Source: Megachile rotundata
Taxonomy: Eukaryota; Arthropoda; Insecta; Hymenoptera; Megachilidae
Direction: 5' to 3'
Assembly (NCBI RefSeq): GCF_050947335.1
Contig: NW_027473316.1
Coordinates: 930,001 to 994,000, forward strand
Length of the DNA: 64,000 bases
Positions within the stretch are counted from its first letter, which is position 1. The number at the start of each line of letters is the position of its first letter. This document shows positions 43,796 to 57,477 of this stretch, piece after piece. The notes beneath the pieces were generated by a model. It saw only the letters and a list, made by a program, of their open reading frames with translations. It was not told where the DNA came from and searched no databases. The position numbers and the translations under genes are program-made.

Positions 43796-46700
43796 GTGTG
43801 ATTGTGATTGTGAGATTTGATTGTATGATCGTGATTGTATGATCGTGATTGTGAGATTGTGATTGTATGATTGTGATTGAATGATTGTGATTGTATGATA
43901 GTAATTGTATGATTGTGATTGTATGATTGCGATTGTATGATTGCGATTGTATGATTGTGATTGTATGACTGTGATTGAATGATTGTGATTCTTTGATTGC
44001 GATTGCATGATTGTGATTGTATGATTGTGATTGTATGATTGTGATTGTATGATTGTGATTGTATGATTGTGATTGTATGATTGTGATTGCATGATTGTAA
44101 TTGTACGATTGTGATTGTATGATTGTGATTGTATGATTGTGATTGTATGATTGTGATTGTATGATAGTGATTGTATGATTGTTTCTGTATGATTGTGATT
44201 GTATGATTGCGATTGTATGATTATGATTGTATGATTGTGATTGTATGATTGTGATTGTATGATTGTGATTGAATGATTGTCATTGTATGATAGTAATTGT
44301 ATGATTGTGATTGTATGATTGCGATTGTATGATTGAGATTGTATGATTGCGATTGTATGATTGTGATCGTAAGATTGTGATTGTATGATTGTGATTGTAT
44401 GATTGTGATTGTATGATTGTGATTGTATGATTGTGATTGTATGATTGTGATTGTATGATTGTGATTGTATGATTGTGATCGTATGATTGTGGTTGTATAA
44501 TTAAGGTTGTCTGATTGTTTCTGTATGATTGTGATTGTATGATTGCGATTGTATGATTGTGATTGTATGATTGTGATTGTATCATTGTGATTGTATGATT
44601 GTGATTGTATGATTGTGATTGTATGATTGTGATTGCATGATTGTGATTGTATGATTGTGATTGTGTGATTGTGATTGTGTGTTTGTGATTGTATGATTGT
44701 GATTGTATGATTGTGATTGTATGATGGTGATTGTATGATTGTGCTTGTATGATTGTGATTGTATGATTGTGATTGTATGATTGTGATTGTATGATTGTGA
44801 TTGTATGATTGTGATTGTATGATTGTGATTGTATGATTGTGATTGTATGATTGTGATTGTATGATTGTGATTGTGTGATTGTGATTGTATGATTGTGATT
44901 GTATGATTGTGATTGTATGATTGTGATTGTATGATTGTGATTGTATGATTGTGCTTGTATGATTGTGATTGTATGATTGTGATTGTATGATTGTGATTGT
45001 ATGATTGTGATTGTATGATTGTGATTGTATGATTGTGATTGTGAGATTGTGATTGTATGATTGTGATTGTATGATTGTGATTGTATGATTGTGATTGTAT
45101 GATTGTGATTGTATGATTGTGATTGTATGATTGTGATTGTATGATTGTGATTGTATGACTGTGATTGTATCACTGTGATTGTATGATTGTGATTGTATGA
45201 TTGTGATTGTATGATTGTGATTGTATGATTGTGATTGAATGATTGTGATCGTATGATTGTGATCGTATGATTGTGATTGTAAGATTGTGATTGTGCGATT
45301 GCGGTTGTATGATTGTGATTGTATGATAGTAATTTTATGATTGTGATTGTATGATTGCGATTGCATGATTGTGATTTTATGATTGTGATTGTATGATTGT
45401 GATTGTATGATTGTGATCGAATGATGGTGATTCTTTGATTGCGATTGTAAGATTGTGATTGTAAGATTGTGATTGTGGGATTGCGATTGTATGATTGTGA
45501 TTGTATGATTGTGATTGTATGATTGTGATTGTATGATAGTAATTGTATGATTGTGATCGTATGATTGTGATTGTATGATTGTGATTGTATGATTGTGATC
45601 GTATGATTGTGGTTGTATAATTCAGGTTGTATGATTATTTCTGTGTGATTGTGATTGTATGATTGCGATTGTATGATTGTGATTGTATGATTGTGATTGT
45701 ATGATTGTGATCGTATGATTGTGATTCTTTGATTGCGATGGTATGATTGCGATTGTATGATCGTGATTGTATGATCGTGATTGTATGATCGTGATTGTAT
45801 GATAGTAATTGTATGATTGTGATTGTATGATTGCGATTGTATGATTGTGATTTTATGATTGCGATTGAATGATTGTGATCGTATGATTGTGATTCTTTGA
45901 TTGCGATTGTATGATTGTGATTGTATGATTGTGATTGTATGATTGTGATTGTATGATTGTGATTGTATGATTGTGATTGTATGATTGTGATTGTATGATT
46001 GTGATTGTATGATTGTGATTGTATGATTGTGGTTGTATGATTGTGATTGTATGATTGTGATTCTTTCATTGCGATTGTATGATTGTGATTGTATGATTGT
46101 GATTGTATGATTGTGATTGTATGATTGTGATTGTATGATTGCGATTGTATGATTGTGATTGTATGATTGTGATTGTATGATAGTGATTGTATGACAGTGA
46201 TTGTATGATTGTGATTGTATGATTGTGATTGTATGATTGCGATTGTAGGATTATGATTGAATGATTGTGATTGTATGACTGTGATTGTGTGATTGTGATT
46301 GTGAGATTGTGATTGTATGATTTTGATTGTATGATGGTGATTGTATGATCGTGATTGTGAGATTGTGATTGTATGATTGTGATTGTATGATTGTGATTGT
46401 ATGATTGTGATTGTATGATTGTGATTGTATGATTGTGATTGTATGATTGTGATTGTATGATAGTAATTGTATGACTGTGATTGTATGATTGTGATTGTAT
46501 GATTGTGATTGTACGATTGTGATTGAATGATTGTGATCGTATGATTGTGATGGTATGACTGTGATTGTATGATTGTGATTGTATGATTGTGATTGTATGA
46601 TTGTGATTGTATGATTGTGACTGTATGATTGTGATTGTATGATTGTGATTGTATGATTGTGAATGTATGATTGTGATTGTATGATTGTGATTGTATGATT

Positions 46701-49700
46701 GTGATTGTATGATTGTGATTGTATGATTGGGATCGTATGATTGTGATTGTAAGATTGTGATTGTGTGATTGCGATTGTATGATTGTGACTGTATGATTGT
46801 GATTGTATGATTGTGATTGTATGATTGTGATTGTATGATTGTGATTCTTTGATTGCGATTGTATGATTGTGATTGTATGATTGTGATTGTATGATTGTGA
46901 TTGTATGATTGTGATTGTATGATTGTGATTGTATGATTGTGATTGTATGACTGTGATTGTATGATTGTGATTGTATGATTGTGATTGTATGATTGTGATT
47001 GTATGATTGTGATTGTATGTTTGTGATTGCATGATTGTGATTGCATGATTGTGATTGTATGATTGTGATTGTATGATTGTGATTGTATGATTGTGATTGT
47101 ATGATTGTGATTGTGTGATAGTGATTGTATGATTGTTTCTGTATGATTGTGATTGTATGATTGCGATTGTATGATTATGATTGTTTGATTGTGATCGTAT
47201 GATTGTGGATGTATAATTAAGGTTGTATGATTGTTTCTGTATGATTGTGATTGTATGATTGCGATTGTATGATTGTGACTGTATGATTGTGATTGTGTGA
47301 TTGTGATTGTATGATTGTGATTGCATGATTGTGATTGTATGATTGTGATTGTATGATTGTGATTGTATGATTGTGATTGTATGATTGTGATTGTATGATT
47401 GTGATTGTATGATTGTGATTGCATGATTGTGATTGTATGATTGTGAGTGTATGATTGTGATTGTATGATTGTGATTGTATGATTGTGATTGTGTGATAGT
47501 GATTGTATGATTGTTTCTGTATGATTGTGATTGTATGATTGCGATTGTATGATTATGATTGTTTGATTGTGATTGTATGATTGTGATTGTGTGATTGTGA
47601 TTGTGAGATTGTGATTGTATGATCGTGATTGTGAGATTGTGATTGTGAGATTGTGATTGTATGATTGTGATTGAATGATTGTGATTGTATGATAGTAATT
47701 GTATGATTGTGATTGTATGATTGCGATTGTATGATTGTGATTGTATGATTGTGATTGTATGATTGTGATCGTATGATTGTGATTCTTTGATTGCGATTGT
47801 ATGATTGCGATTTTATGATTGTGATTGTATGATTGTGATTGTATGATTGTGGTTGTATGATTGTGATTGTATGATTGTGATTCTTTCATTGCGATTGTGT
47901 GATTGTGATTGTATGATTGTGATTCTTTCATTGCGATTGTGTGATTGTGATTGTATGATTGTGATTGTATGATTGTGATTGTATGACTGTGATTGAATGA
48001 TTGTGATTGTATGATAGTAATTGTATGATTGTGATTGTATGATTGCGATTGTATGACTGTGATTGTATGACTGTGATCGTATGATTGTGATTGTATGATT
48101 GTGATTGTATGATTGTGATCGTATGATTGTGGTTGTATAATTCAGGTTGTATGATTATTTCTGTGTGATTGTGATTGTATGATTGCGATTGTATGATTGT
48201 GATTGTATGATTGTGATTGTATGATTGTGATCGTATGATTGTGATTCTTTGATTGCGATTGTATGATTGTGATTGTATGATTGTGATTGTATGATTGTGA
48301 TCGTATGATTGTGGTTGTATAATTAAGGTTGTATGATTGTTTCTGTATGATTGTGATTGTATGATTGCGATTGTATGATTATGATTGTATAATTGTGATT
48401 GTATGATTGTGATTGTGTGATTGTGATTGTATGATTGTGATTGTATGATTGTGATTGTATGATTGTGATTGTATGATTGTGATTGCATGATTGTAATTGT
48501 ACGATTGTGATTGTATGATTGTGATTGTATGATTGTGATTGTATGATTGTGATTGTATGATAGTGATTGTATGATTGTTTCTGTATGATTGCGATTGTAT
48601 GATTGCGATTGTATGATTATGATTGTATGATTGTGATTGTATGATTGTGATTGTATGATTGTGATTGAATGATTGTGATTGTATGATAGTAATTGTATGA
48701 TTGTGATTGTATGATTGCGATTGTATGATTGAGATTGTATGATTGCGATTGTATGATTGTGATCGTAAGATTGTGATTGTATGATTGTGATTGTATGATT
48801 GTGATTGTATGATTGTGATTGTATGATTGTGATTGTATGATTGTGATTGTATGATTGTGATTGTATGATTGTGATTGTATGATTGTGATCGTATGATTGT
48901 GGTTGTATAATTAAGGTTGTCTGATTGTTTCTGTATGATTGTGATTGTATGATTGCGATTGTATGATTGTGATTGTATGATTGTGATTGTATGATTGTGA
49001 TTGTATGATTGTGATTGTATGATTGTGATTGTATGATTGTGATTGCATGATTGTGATTGTATGATTGTGATTGTGTGATTGTGATTGTGTGATTGTGATT
49101 GTATGATTGTGATTGTATGATGGTGATTGTATGATTGTGCTTGTATGATTGTGATTGTATGATTGTGATTGTATGATTGTGATTGTATGATTGTGATTGT
49201 ATGATTGTGATTGTATGATTGTGATTGTATGATTGTGATTGTATGATTGTGATTGTATGATTGTGATTGTATGATTGTGATTGTGTGATTGTGATTGTGT
49301 GATTGTGATTGTATGATTGTGATTGTATGATTGAGATTGTATGATTGTGATTGTATGATTGTGATTGTATGATTGTGCTTGTATGATTGTGATTGTATGA
49401 TTGTGATTGTATGATTGTGATTGTATGATTGTGATTGTATGATTGTGATTGTATGATTGTGATTGTGAGATTGTGATTGTATGATTGTGATTGTATGATT
49501 GTGATTGTATGATTGTGATTGTATGATTGTGATTGTATGATTGTGATTGTATGATTGTGATTGTATGATTGTGATTGTATGACTGTGATTGTATCACTGT
49601 GATTGTATGATTGTGATTGTATGATTGTGATTGTATGATTGTGATTGTATGATTGTGATTGAATGATTGTGATCGTATGATTGTGATCGTATGATTGTGA

Positions 49701-51431
49701 TTGTAAGATTGTGATTGTGCGATTGCGGTTGTATGATTGTGATTGTATGATAGTAATTTTATGATTGTGATTGTATGATTGCGATTGCATGATTGTGATT
49801 TTATGATTGTGATTGTATGATTGTGATTGTATGATTGTGATTGTATGATTGTGATTGTATGATTGTGATTGTATGATTGTGATTGTATGATTGTGGTTGT
49901 ATGATTGTGATTGTATGATTGCGATTGTATGATTGTGATTGTATGACTGTGATTGTATGATAGTGATTGTATGATAGTGATTGTATGATTGTGATTGTAT
50001 GATTGTGATTGTATGATTGCGATTGTATGATTATGATTGAATGATTGTGATTGTGCGATTGCGGTTGTATGATTGTGATTGTATGATAGTAATTTTATGA
50101 TTGTGATTGTATGATTGCGATTGCATGATTGTGATTTTATGATTGTGATTGTATGATTGTGATTGTATGATTGTGATCGAATGATGGTGATTCTTTGATT
50201 GCGATTGTAAGATTGTGATTGTAAGATTGTGATTGTGGGATTGCGATTGTATGATTGTGATTGTATGATTGTGATTGTATGATTGTGATTGTATGATTGT
50301 GATTGTATGATAGTAATTGTATGATTGTGATCGTATGATTGTGATTGTATGATTGTGATTGTATGATTGTGATCGTATGATTGTGGTTGTATAATTAAGG
50401 TTGTATGATTGTTTCTGTATGATTGTGATTGTATGATTGCGATTGTATGATTGTGATTGTATGATTGTGGTTGTATGATTGTGATTGTATGATTGTGATT
50501 CTTTCATTGCGATTGTATGATAGTGATTGTATGATTGTGATTGTATGATTGTGATTGTATGATTGTGATTGTATGATTGCGATTGTATGATTGTGATTGT
50601 ATGATTGTGATTGTATGATAGTGATTGTATGATAGTGATTGTATGATTGTGATTGTATGATTGTGATTGTATGATTGCGATTGTATGATTATGATTGAAT
50701 GATTGTGATAGTATGACTGTGATTGTGTGATTGTGATTGTGAGATTGTGATTGTATGATTTTGATTGTATGATGGTGATTGTATGATCGTGATTGTGAGA
50801 TTGTGATTGTATGATTGTGATTGTATGATTGTGATTGTATGATTGTGATTGTATGATTGTAATTGTATGATTGTGATTGTATGATAGTAATTGTATGACT
50901 GTGATTGTATGATTGTGATTGTATGATTGTGATTGTATGATTGTGATTGAATGATTGTGATCGTATGATTGTGATGGTATGACTGTGATTGTATGATTGT
51001 GATTGTATAATTGTGATTGTATGATTGTGATTGTATGATTGTGATTGTATGATTGTGATTGTATGATTGTGATTGTATGATTGTGATTGTATGATTGTGA
51101 TTGTATGATTGTGATTGTATGGTAGTAATTTTATGATTGTGATTGTATGATTGTGATTGTATGATTGTGATTGTATGATTGTGATTGTATGATTGTGATT
51201 GTATGATTGTGATTGTATGATTGTGATTGTATGATTGTGACTGTATGATTGTGATTGTATGATTGTGATTGTATGATTGTGAATGTATGATTGTGATTGT
51301 ATGATTGTGATTGTATGATTGTGATTGTATGATTGTGATTGTATGATTGTGATTGTATGATTGGGATCGTATGATTGTGATTGTAAGATTGTGATTGTGT
51401 GATTGCGATTGTATGATTGTGACTGTATGAT
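43796..51431 (+). repeat. ~9-kb higher-order repeat, copy B
   Basis: Second copy of 34,740-43,795, about 1.4 kb shorter. It has one 1,176-bp unit, lacks 15 monomers (210 bp) around 48,410 that include the 1-bp-deleted monomer found at 40,566 in copy A, and has three instead of four GATCGTG monomers near 45,770. TATCACTG is at 45168 and 49592 and GATCGAATGATGG at 45415 and 50175. Confidence 0.9.
43813..43821 (+). other. 1-bp-deleted monomer, site 6
   Basis: Same lesion, only about 18 bp inside the junction between the two ~9-kb copies; 9,056 bp after site 4. Confidence 0.95.
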
Positions 51432-53471
51432 TGTGATTGTATGATTGTGATTGTATGATTGTGGTTGTATAATTAAGGTTGTATGATTGTTTCTGTATGA
51501 TTGTGATTGTATGATTGCGATTGTATGATTGTGATTATATGATTGTGATTGTGTGATTGTGATTGTATGATTGTGATTGCATGATTGTGATTGTATGATT
51601 GTGATTGTATGATTGTGATTGTATGATTGTGATTGTATGATTGTGATTGTATGATTGTGATTGTATGATTGTGATTGTATGATTGTGATTGTATGATTGT
51701 GATTGTATGATTGTGATTGTATGATTGTGATTGTATGATTGTGATTGTATGATTGTGATTGTATGATTGTGATTGTATGATTGTGACTGTATGATTGTGA
51801 TTGTATGATTGTGATTGTATGATTGTGATTGTATGATTGTGATTGTATGATTGTGATTGTATGATTGTGATTGTATGATTGTGATTGTATGATTGTGATT
51901 GTATGATTGTGATTGTATGATTGTGATTGTATGATTGTGATCGTATGATTGTGATTGTATGATTGTGATTGTATGATTGTGATTGTATGATAGTAACTGT
52001 ATGATTGTGATTGTATGATTGTGATTGTATGATTGTGATTGTATGATTGTGATTGCATGATAGTGATTGTATGATTGTGATTGTATGATTGTGATTGTAT
52101 GATTGTGATTGTATGATTGTGATTGTATGATTGTGATTGTATGATTGTGATTGTATGATTGTGATTGTATGATTGTGATTGTATGATTGTGATTGCATGA
52201 TAGTGATTGTATGATTGTGATTGTATGATTGTGATTGTATGATTGTGATTGTATGATTGTGATTGTATGATTGTGATTGTATGATTGTGATTGTATGATT
52301 GTGATTGTATGATTGTGATTGTATGATTGTGATTGTATGATTGGGATCGTATGATTGTGATTGTAAGATTGTGATTGTGTGATTGCGATTGTATGATTGT
52401 GACTGTATGATTGTGATTGTATGATTGTGATTGTATGATTGTGATTGTATGATTGTGATTCTTTGATTGCGATTGTATGATTGTGATTGTATGATTGTGA
52501 TTGTATGATTGTGATTGTATGATTGTGATTGTATGATTGTGATTGTATGATTGTGATTGTATGATTGCGATTGTATGATTGTGATCGTATGATTGTGATT
52601 CTTTGATTGCGATTGTATGATTGTGATTGTATGATTGTGATTGTATGATTATGGTTGTATGATTGTGATTGTATGATTGTGATTCTTTCATTGCGATTGT
52701 ATGATTGTGATTGTATGATTGTGATTGTATGATTGTGATTGTATGATTGTGATTGTATGATTGTGATTGTATGATTGTGATTGTATGATTGTGATCGTAT
52801 GATTGTGGTTGTATAATTAAGGTTGTATGATTGTTTCTGTATGATTGTGATTGTATGATTGCGATTGTATGATTGTGATTGTATGATTGTGATTGTATGA
52901 TTGTGATTGTATGATTGTGATTGCCTGATTGTGATTGTATGATTGTGATTGTATGATTGTGATTGTATGATTGTGATTGTATGATTGTGATTGTATGATT
53001 GTGATTGTATGATTGTGATTGTATGATTGTGATTGTATGATTGTGATTGTATGATTGTGATCGTATGATTGTGGTTGTATAATTAAGGTTGTCTGATTGT
53101 TTCTGTATGATTGTGATTGTATGATTGCGATTGTATGATTGTGATTGTATGATTGTGATTGTATGATTGTGATTGTATGATTGTGATTGCATGATTGTGA
53201 TTGTATGATTGTGATTGTATGATTGTGATTGTATGATTGTGGTTGTATGATTGTGATTATATGATTGTGATTCTTTCATTGCGATTGTATGATTGTGATT
53301 GTATGATTGTGATTGTATGATTGTGATCGTATGATTGTGGTTGTATAATTGAGGTTGTATGATTGTTTCTGTATGATTGTGATTGTATGATTGCGATTGT
53401 ATGATTATGATTGTATAATTGTGATTGTATGATTGTGATTGTGTGATTGTGATTGTGTGATTGTGATTGTG
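51432..53471 (+). repeat. GCCTG-marked block, copy 4
   Basis: Contains long uniform runs (51,590-51,780 and 51,830-51,940), GATAGTAACTG near 51990, GCATGATAGTG near 52195 and GCCTG at 52923. It corresponds to the block before copy A. A private A-to-G change at 53351 turns TATAATTAAGG into TATAATTGAGG. Confidence 0.87.
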
Positions 53472-53480
53472 AGATTTGAT
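53472..53480 (+). other. 1-bp-deleted monomer, site 7
   Basis: Same lesion, 549 bp after the GCCTG monomer at 52923. Confidence 0.95.
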
Positions 53481-56400
53481 TGTATGATCGTGATTGTATG
53501 ATCGTGATTGTGAGATTGTGATTGTATGATTGTGATTGAATGATTGTGATTGTATGATAGTAATTGTATGATTGTGATTGTATGATTGCGATTGTATGAT
53601 TGCGATTGTATGATTGTGATTGTATGACTGTGATTGAATGATTGTGATTCTTTGATTGCGATTGCATGATTGTGATTGTATGATTGTGATTGTATGATTG
53701 TGATTGTATGATTGTGATTGTATGATTGTGATTGCATGATTGTAATTGTACGATTGTGATTGTATGATTGTGATTGTATGATTGTGATTGTATGATTGTG
53801 ATTGTATGATAGTGATTGTATGATTGTTTCTGTATGATTGTGATTGTATGATTGCGATTGTATGATTATGATTGTATGATTGTGATTGTATGATTGTGAT
53901 TGTATGATTGTGATTGAATGATTGTGATTGTATGATAGTAATTGTATGATTGTGATTGTATGATTGCGATTGTATGATTGAGATTGTATGATTGCGATTG
54001 TATGATTGTGATCGTAAGATTGTGATTGTATGATTGTGATTGTATGATTGTGATTGTATGATTGTGATTGTATGATTGTGATTGTATGATTGTGATTGTA
54101 TGATTGTGATTGTATGATTGTGATTGTATGATTGTGATCGTATGATTGTGGTTGTATAATTAAGGTTGTCTGATTGTTTCTGTATGATTGTGATTGTATG
54201 ATTGCGATTGTATGATTGTGATTGTATGATTGTGATTGTATGATTGTGATTGTATGATTGTGATTGTATGATTGTGATTGTATGATTGTGATTGCATGAT
54301 TGTGATTGTATGATTGTGATTGTGTGATTGTGATTGTGTGATTGTGATTGTATGATTGTGATTGTATGATTGTGATTGTATGATGGTGATTGTATGATTG
54401 TGCTTGTATGATTGTGATTGTATGATTGTGATTGTATGATTGTGATTGTATGATTGTGATTGTATGATTGTGATTGTATGATTGTGATTGTATGATTGTG
54501 ATTGTATGATTGTGATTGTATGATTGTGATTGTGTGATTGTGATTGTATGATTGTGATTGTATGATTGTGATTGTATGATTGTGATTGTATGATTGTGCT
54601 TGTATGATTGTGATTGTATGATTGTGATTGTATGGTTGTGATTGTATGATTGTGATTGTATGATTGTGATTGTGAGATTGTGATTGTATGATTGTGATTG
54701 TATGATTGTGATTGTATGATTGTGATTGTATGATTGTGATTGTATGATTGTGATTGTATGATTGTGATTGTATGATTGTGATTGTATGACTGTGATTGTA
54801 TCACTGTGATTGTATGATTGTGATTGTATGATTGTGATTGTATGATTGTGATTGTATGATTGTGATTGAATGATTGTGATCGTATGATTGTGATCGTATG
54901 ATTGTGATTGTAAGATTGTGATTGTGCGATTGCGGTTGTATGATTGTGATTGTATGATAGTAATTTTATGATTGTGATTGTATGATTGCGATTGCATGAT
55001 TGTGATTTTATGATTGTGATTGTATGATTGTGATTGTATGATTGTGATCGAATGATGGTGATTCTTTGATTGCGATTGTAAGATTGTGATTGTAAGATTG
55101 TGATTGTGGGATTGCGATTGTATGATTGTGATTGTATGATTGTGATTGTATGATTGTGATTGTATGATAGTAATTGTATGATTGTGATCGTATGATTGTG
55201 ATTGTATGATTGTGATTGTATGATTGTGATCGTATGATTGTGGTTGTATAATTCAGGTTGTATGATTATTTCTGTGTGATTGTGATTGTATGATTGCGAT
55301 TGTATGATTGTGATTGTATGATTGTGATTGTATGATTGTGATCGTATGATTGTGATTCTTTGATTGCGATGGTATGATTGCGATTGTATGATCGTGATTG
55401 TATGATCGTGATTGTATGATCGTGATTGTATGATCGTGATTGTATGATAGTAATTGTATGATTGTGATTGTATGATTGCGATTGTATGATTGTGATTTTA
55501 TGATTGCGATTGAATGATTGTGATCGTATGATTGTGATTCTTTGATTGCGATTGTATGATTGTGATTGTATGATTGTGATTGTATGATTGTGATTGTATG
55601 ATTGTGATTGTATGATTGTGATTGTATGATTGTGATTGTATGATTGTGGTTGTATGATTGTGATTGTATGATTGTGATTCTTTCATTGCGATTGTATGAT
55701 TGTGATTGTATGATTGTGATTGTATGATTGTGATTGTATGATTGTGATTGTATGATTGCGATTGTATGATTGTGATTGTATGATTGTGATTGTATGATAG
55801 TGATTGTATGATAGTGATTGTATGATTGTGATTGTATGATTGTGATTGTATGATTGCGATTGTATGATTATGATTGAATGATTGTGATTGTATGACTGTG
55901 ATTGTGTGATTGTGATTGTGAGATTGTGATTGTATGATTTTGATTGTATGATGGTGATTGTATGATCGTGATTGTGAGATTGTGATTGTATGATTGTGAT
56001 TGTATGATTGTGATTGTATGATTGTGATTGTATGATTGTGATTGTATGATTGTGATTGTATGATTGTGATTGTATGATAGTAATTGTATGACTGTGATTG
56101 TATGATTGTGATTGTATGATTGTGATTGTACGATTGTGATTGAATGATTGTGATCGTATGATTGTGATGGTATGACTGTGATTGTATGATTGTGATTGTA
56201 TGATTGTGATTGTATGATTGTGATTGTATGATTGTGACTGTATGATTGTGATTGTATGATTGTGATTGTATGATTGTGAATGTATGATTGTGATTGTATG
56301 ATTGTGATCGTATGATTGTGATTGTATGATTGTGATTGTATGATTGGGATCGTATGATTGTGATTGTAAGATTGTGATTGTGTGATTGCGATTGTATGAT

Positions 56401-57470
56401 TGTGACTGTATGATTGTGATTGTATGATTGTGATTGTATGATTGTGATTGTATGATTGTGATTCTTTGATTGCGATTGTATGATTGTGATTGTATGATTG
56501 TGATTGTATGATTGTGATTGTATGATTGTGATTGTATGATTGTGATTGTATGATTGTGATTGTATGACTGTGATTGTATGATTGTGATTGTATGATTGTG
56601 ATTGTATGATTGTGATTGTATGATTGTGATTGTATGTTTGTGATTGCATGATTGTGATTGCATGATTGTGATTGTATGATTGTGATTGTATGATTGTGAT
56701 TGTATGATTGTGATTGTGTGATAGTGATTGTATGATTGTTTCTGTATGATTGTGATTGTATGATTGCGATTGTATGATTATGATTGTTTGATTGTGATCG
56801 TATGATTGTGGTTGTATAATTAAGGTTGTATGATTGTTTCTGTATGATTGTGATTGTATGATTGCGATTGTATGATTGTGATTGTATGATTGTGATTGTG
56901 TGATTGTGATTGTATGATTGTGATTGCATGATTGTGATTGTATGATTGTGATTGTATGATTGTGATTGTATGATTGTGATTGTATGATTGTGATTGTATG
57001 ATTGTGATTGTATGATTGTGATTGCATGATTGTGATTGTATGATTGTGATTGTATGATTGTGATTGTATGATTGTGATTGTATGATTGTGATTGTGTGAT
57101 AGTGATTGTATGATTGTTTCTGTATGATTGTGATTGTATGATTGCGATTGTATGATTATGATTGTTTGATTGTGATTGTATGATTGTGATTGTGTGATTG
57201 TGATTGTGAGATTGTGATTGTATGATCGTGATTGTGAGATTGTGATTGTGAGATTGTGATTGTATGATTGTGATTGAATGATTGTGATTGTATGATAGTA
57301 ATTGTATGATTGTGATTGTATGATTGCGATTGTATGATTGTGATTGTATGATTGTGATCGTATGATTGTGATTCTTTGATTGCGATTGTATGATTGCGAT
57401 TTTATGATTGTGATTGTATGATTGTGATTGTATGATTGTGGTTGTATGATTGTGATTGTATGATTGTGAT
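53472..57470 (+). repeat. ~9-kb higher-order repeat, partial copy C
   Basis: Matches 43,813-47,880 at offset 9,659 to 9,631. Markers: 1-bp deletion 53472, TATCACTG 54799, GATCGAATGATGG 55046 and a four-copy GATCGTG run near 55391. It keeps TGTGGTTGTATAATTAAGG near 56810 where copies A and B carry GTGGATG. It stops near 57,478, where the GAATGC-marked type resumes. Confidence 0.88.
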
Positions 57471-57477
57471 TCTTTCA

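Noticed and set aside
50031..53279. Open frame of 1,082 codons on the - strand, and about 70 similar ones (e.g. 37,195-40,065; 29,357-31,624; 37,010-39,166) as genes for Q/N/H-rich proteins
   Set aside because: All three - strand frames are open and overlap for the same reason: the monomer lacks stops. Starts and stops fall on random variant monomers (CAT of TTTCATTGCG or GCATG), there is no codon bias or unique sequence, and no promoter or splice context.
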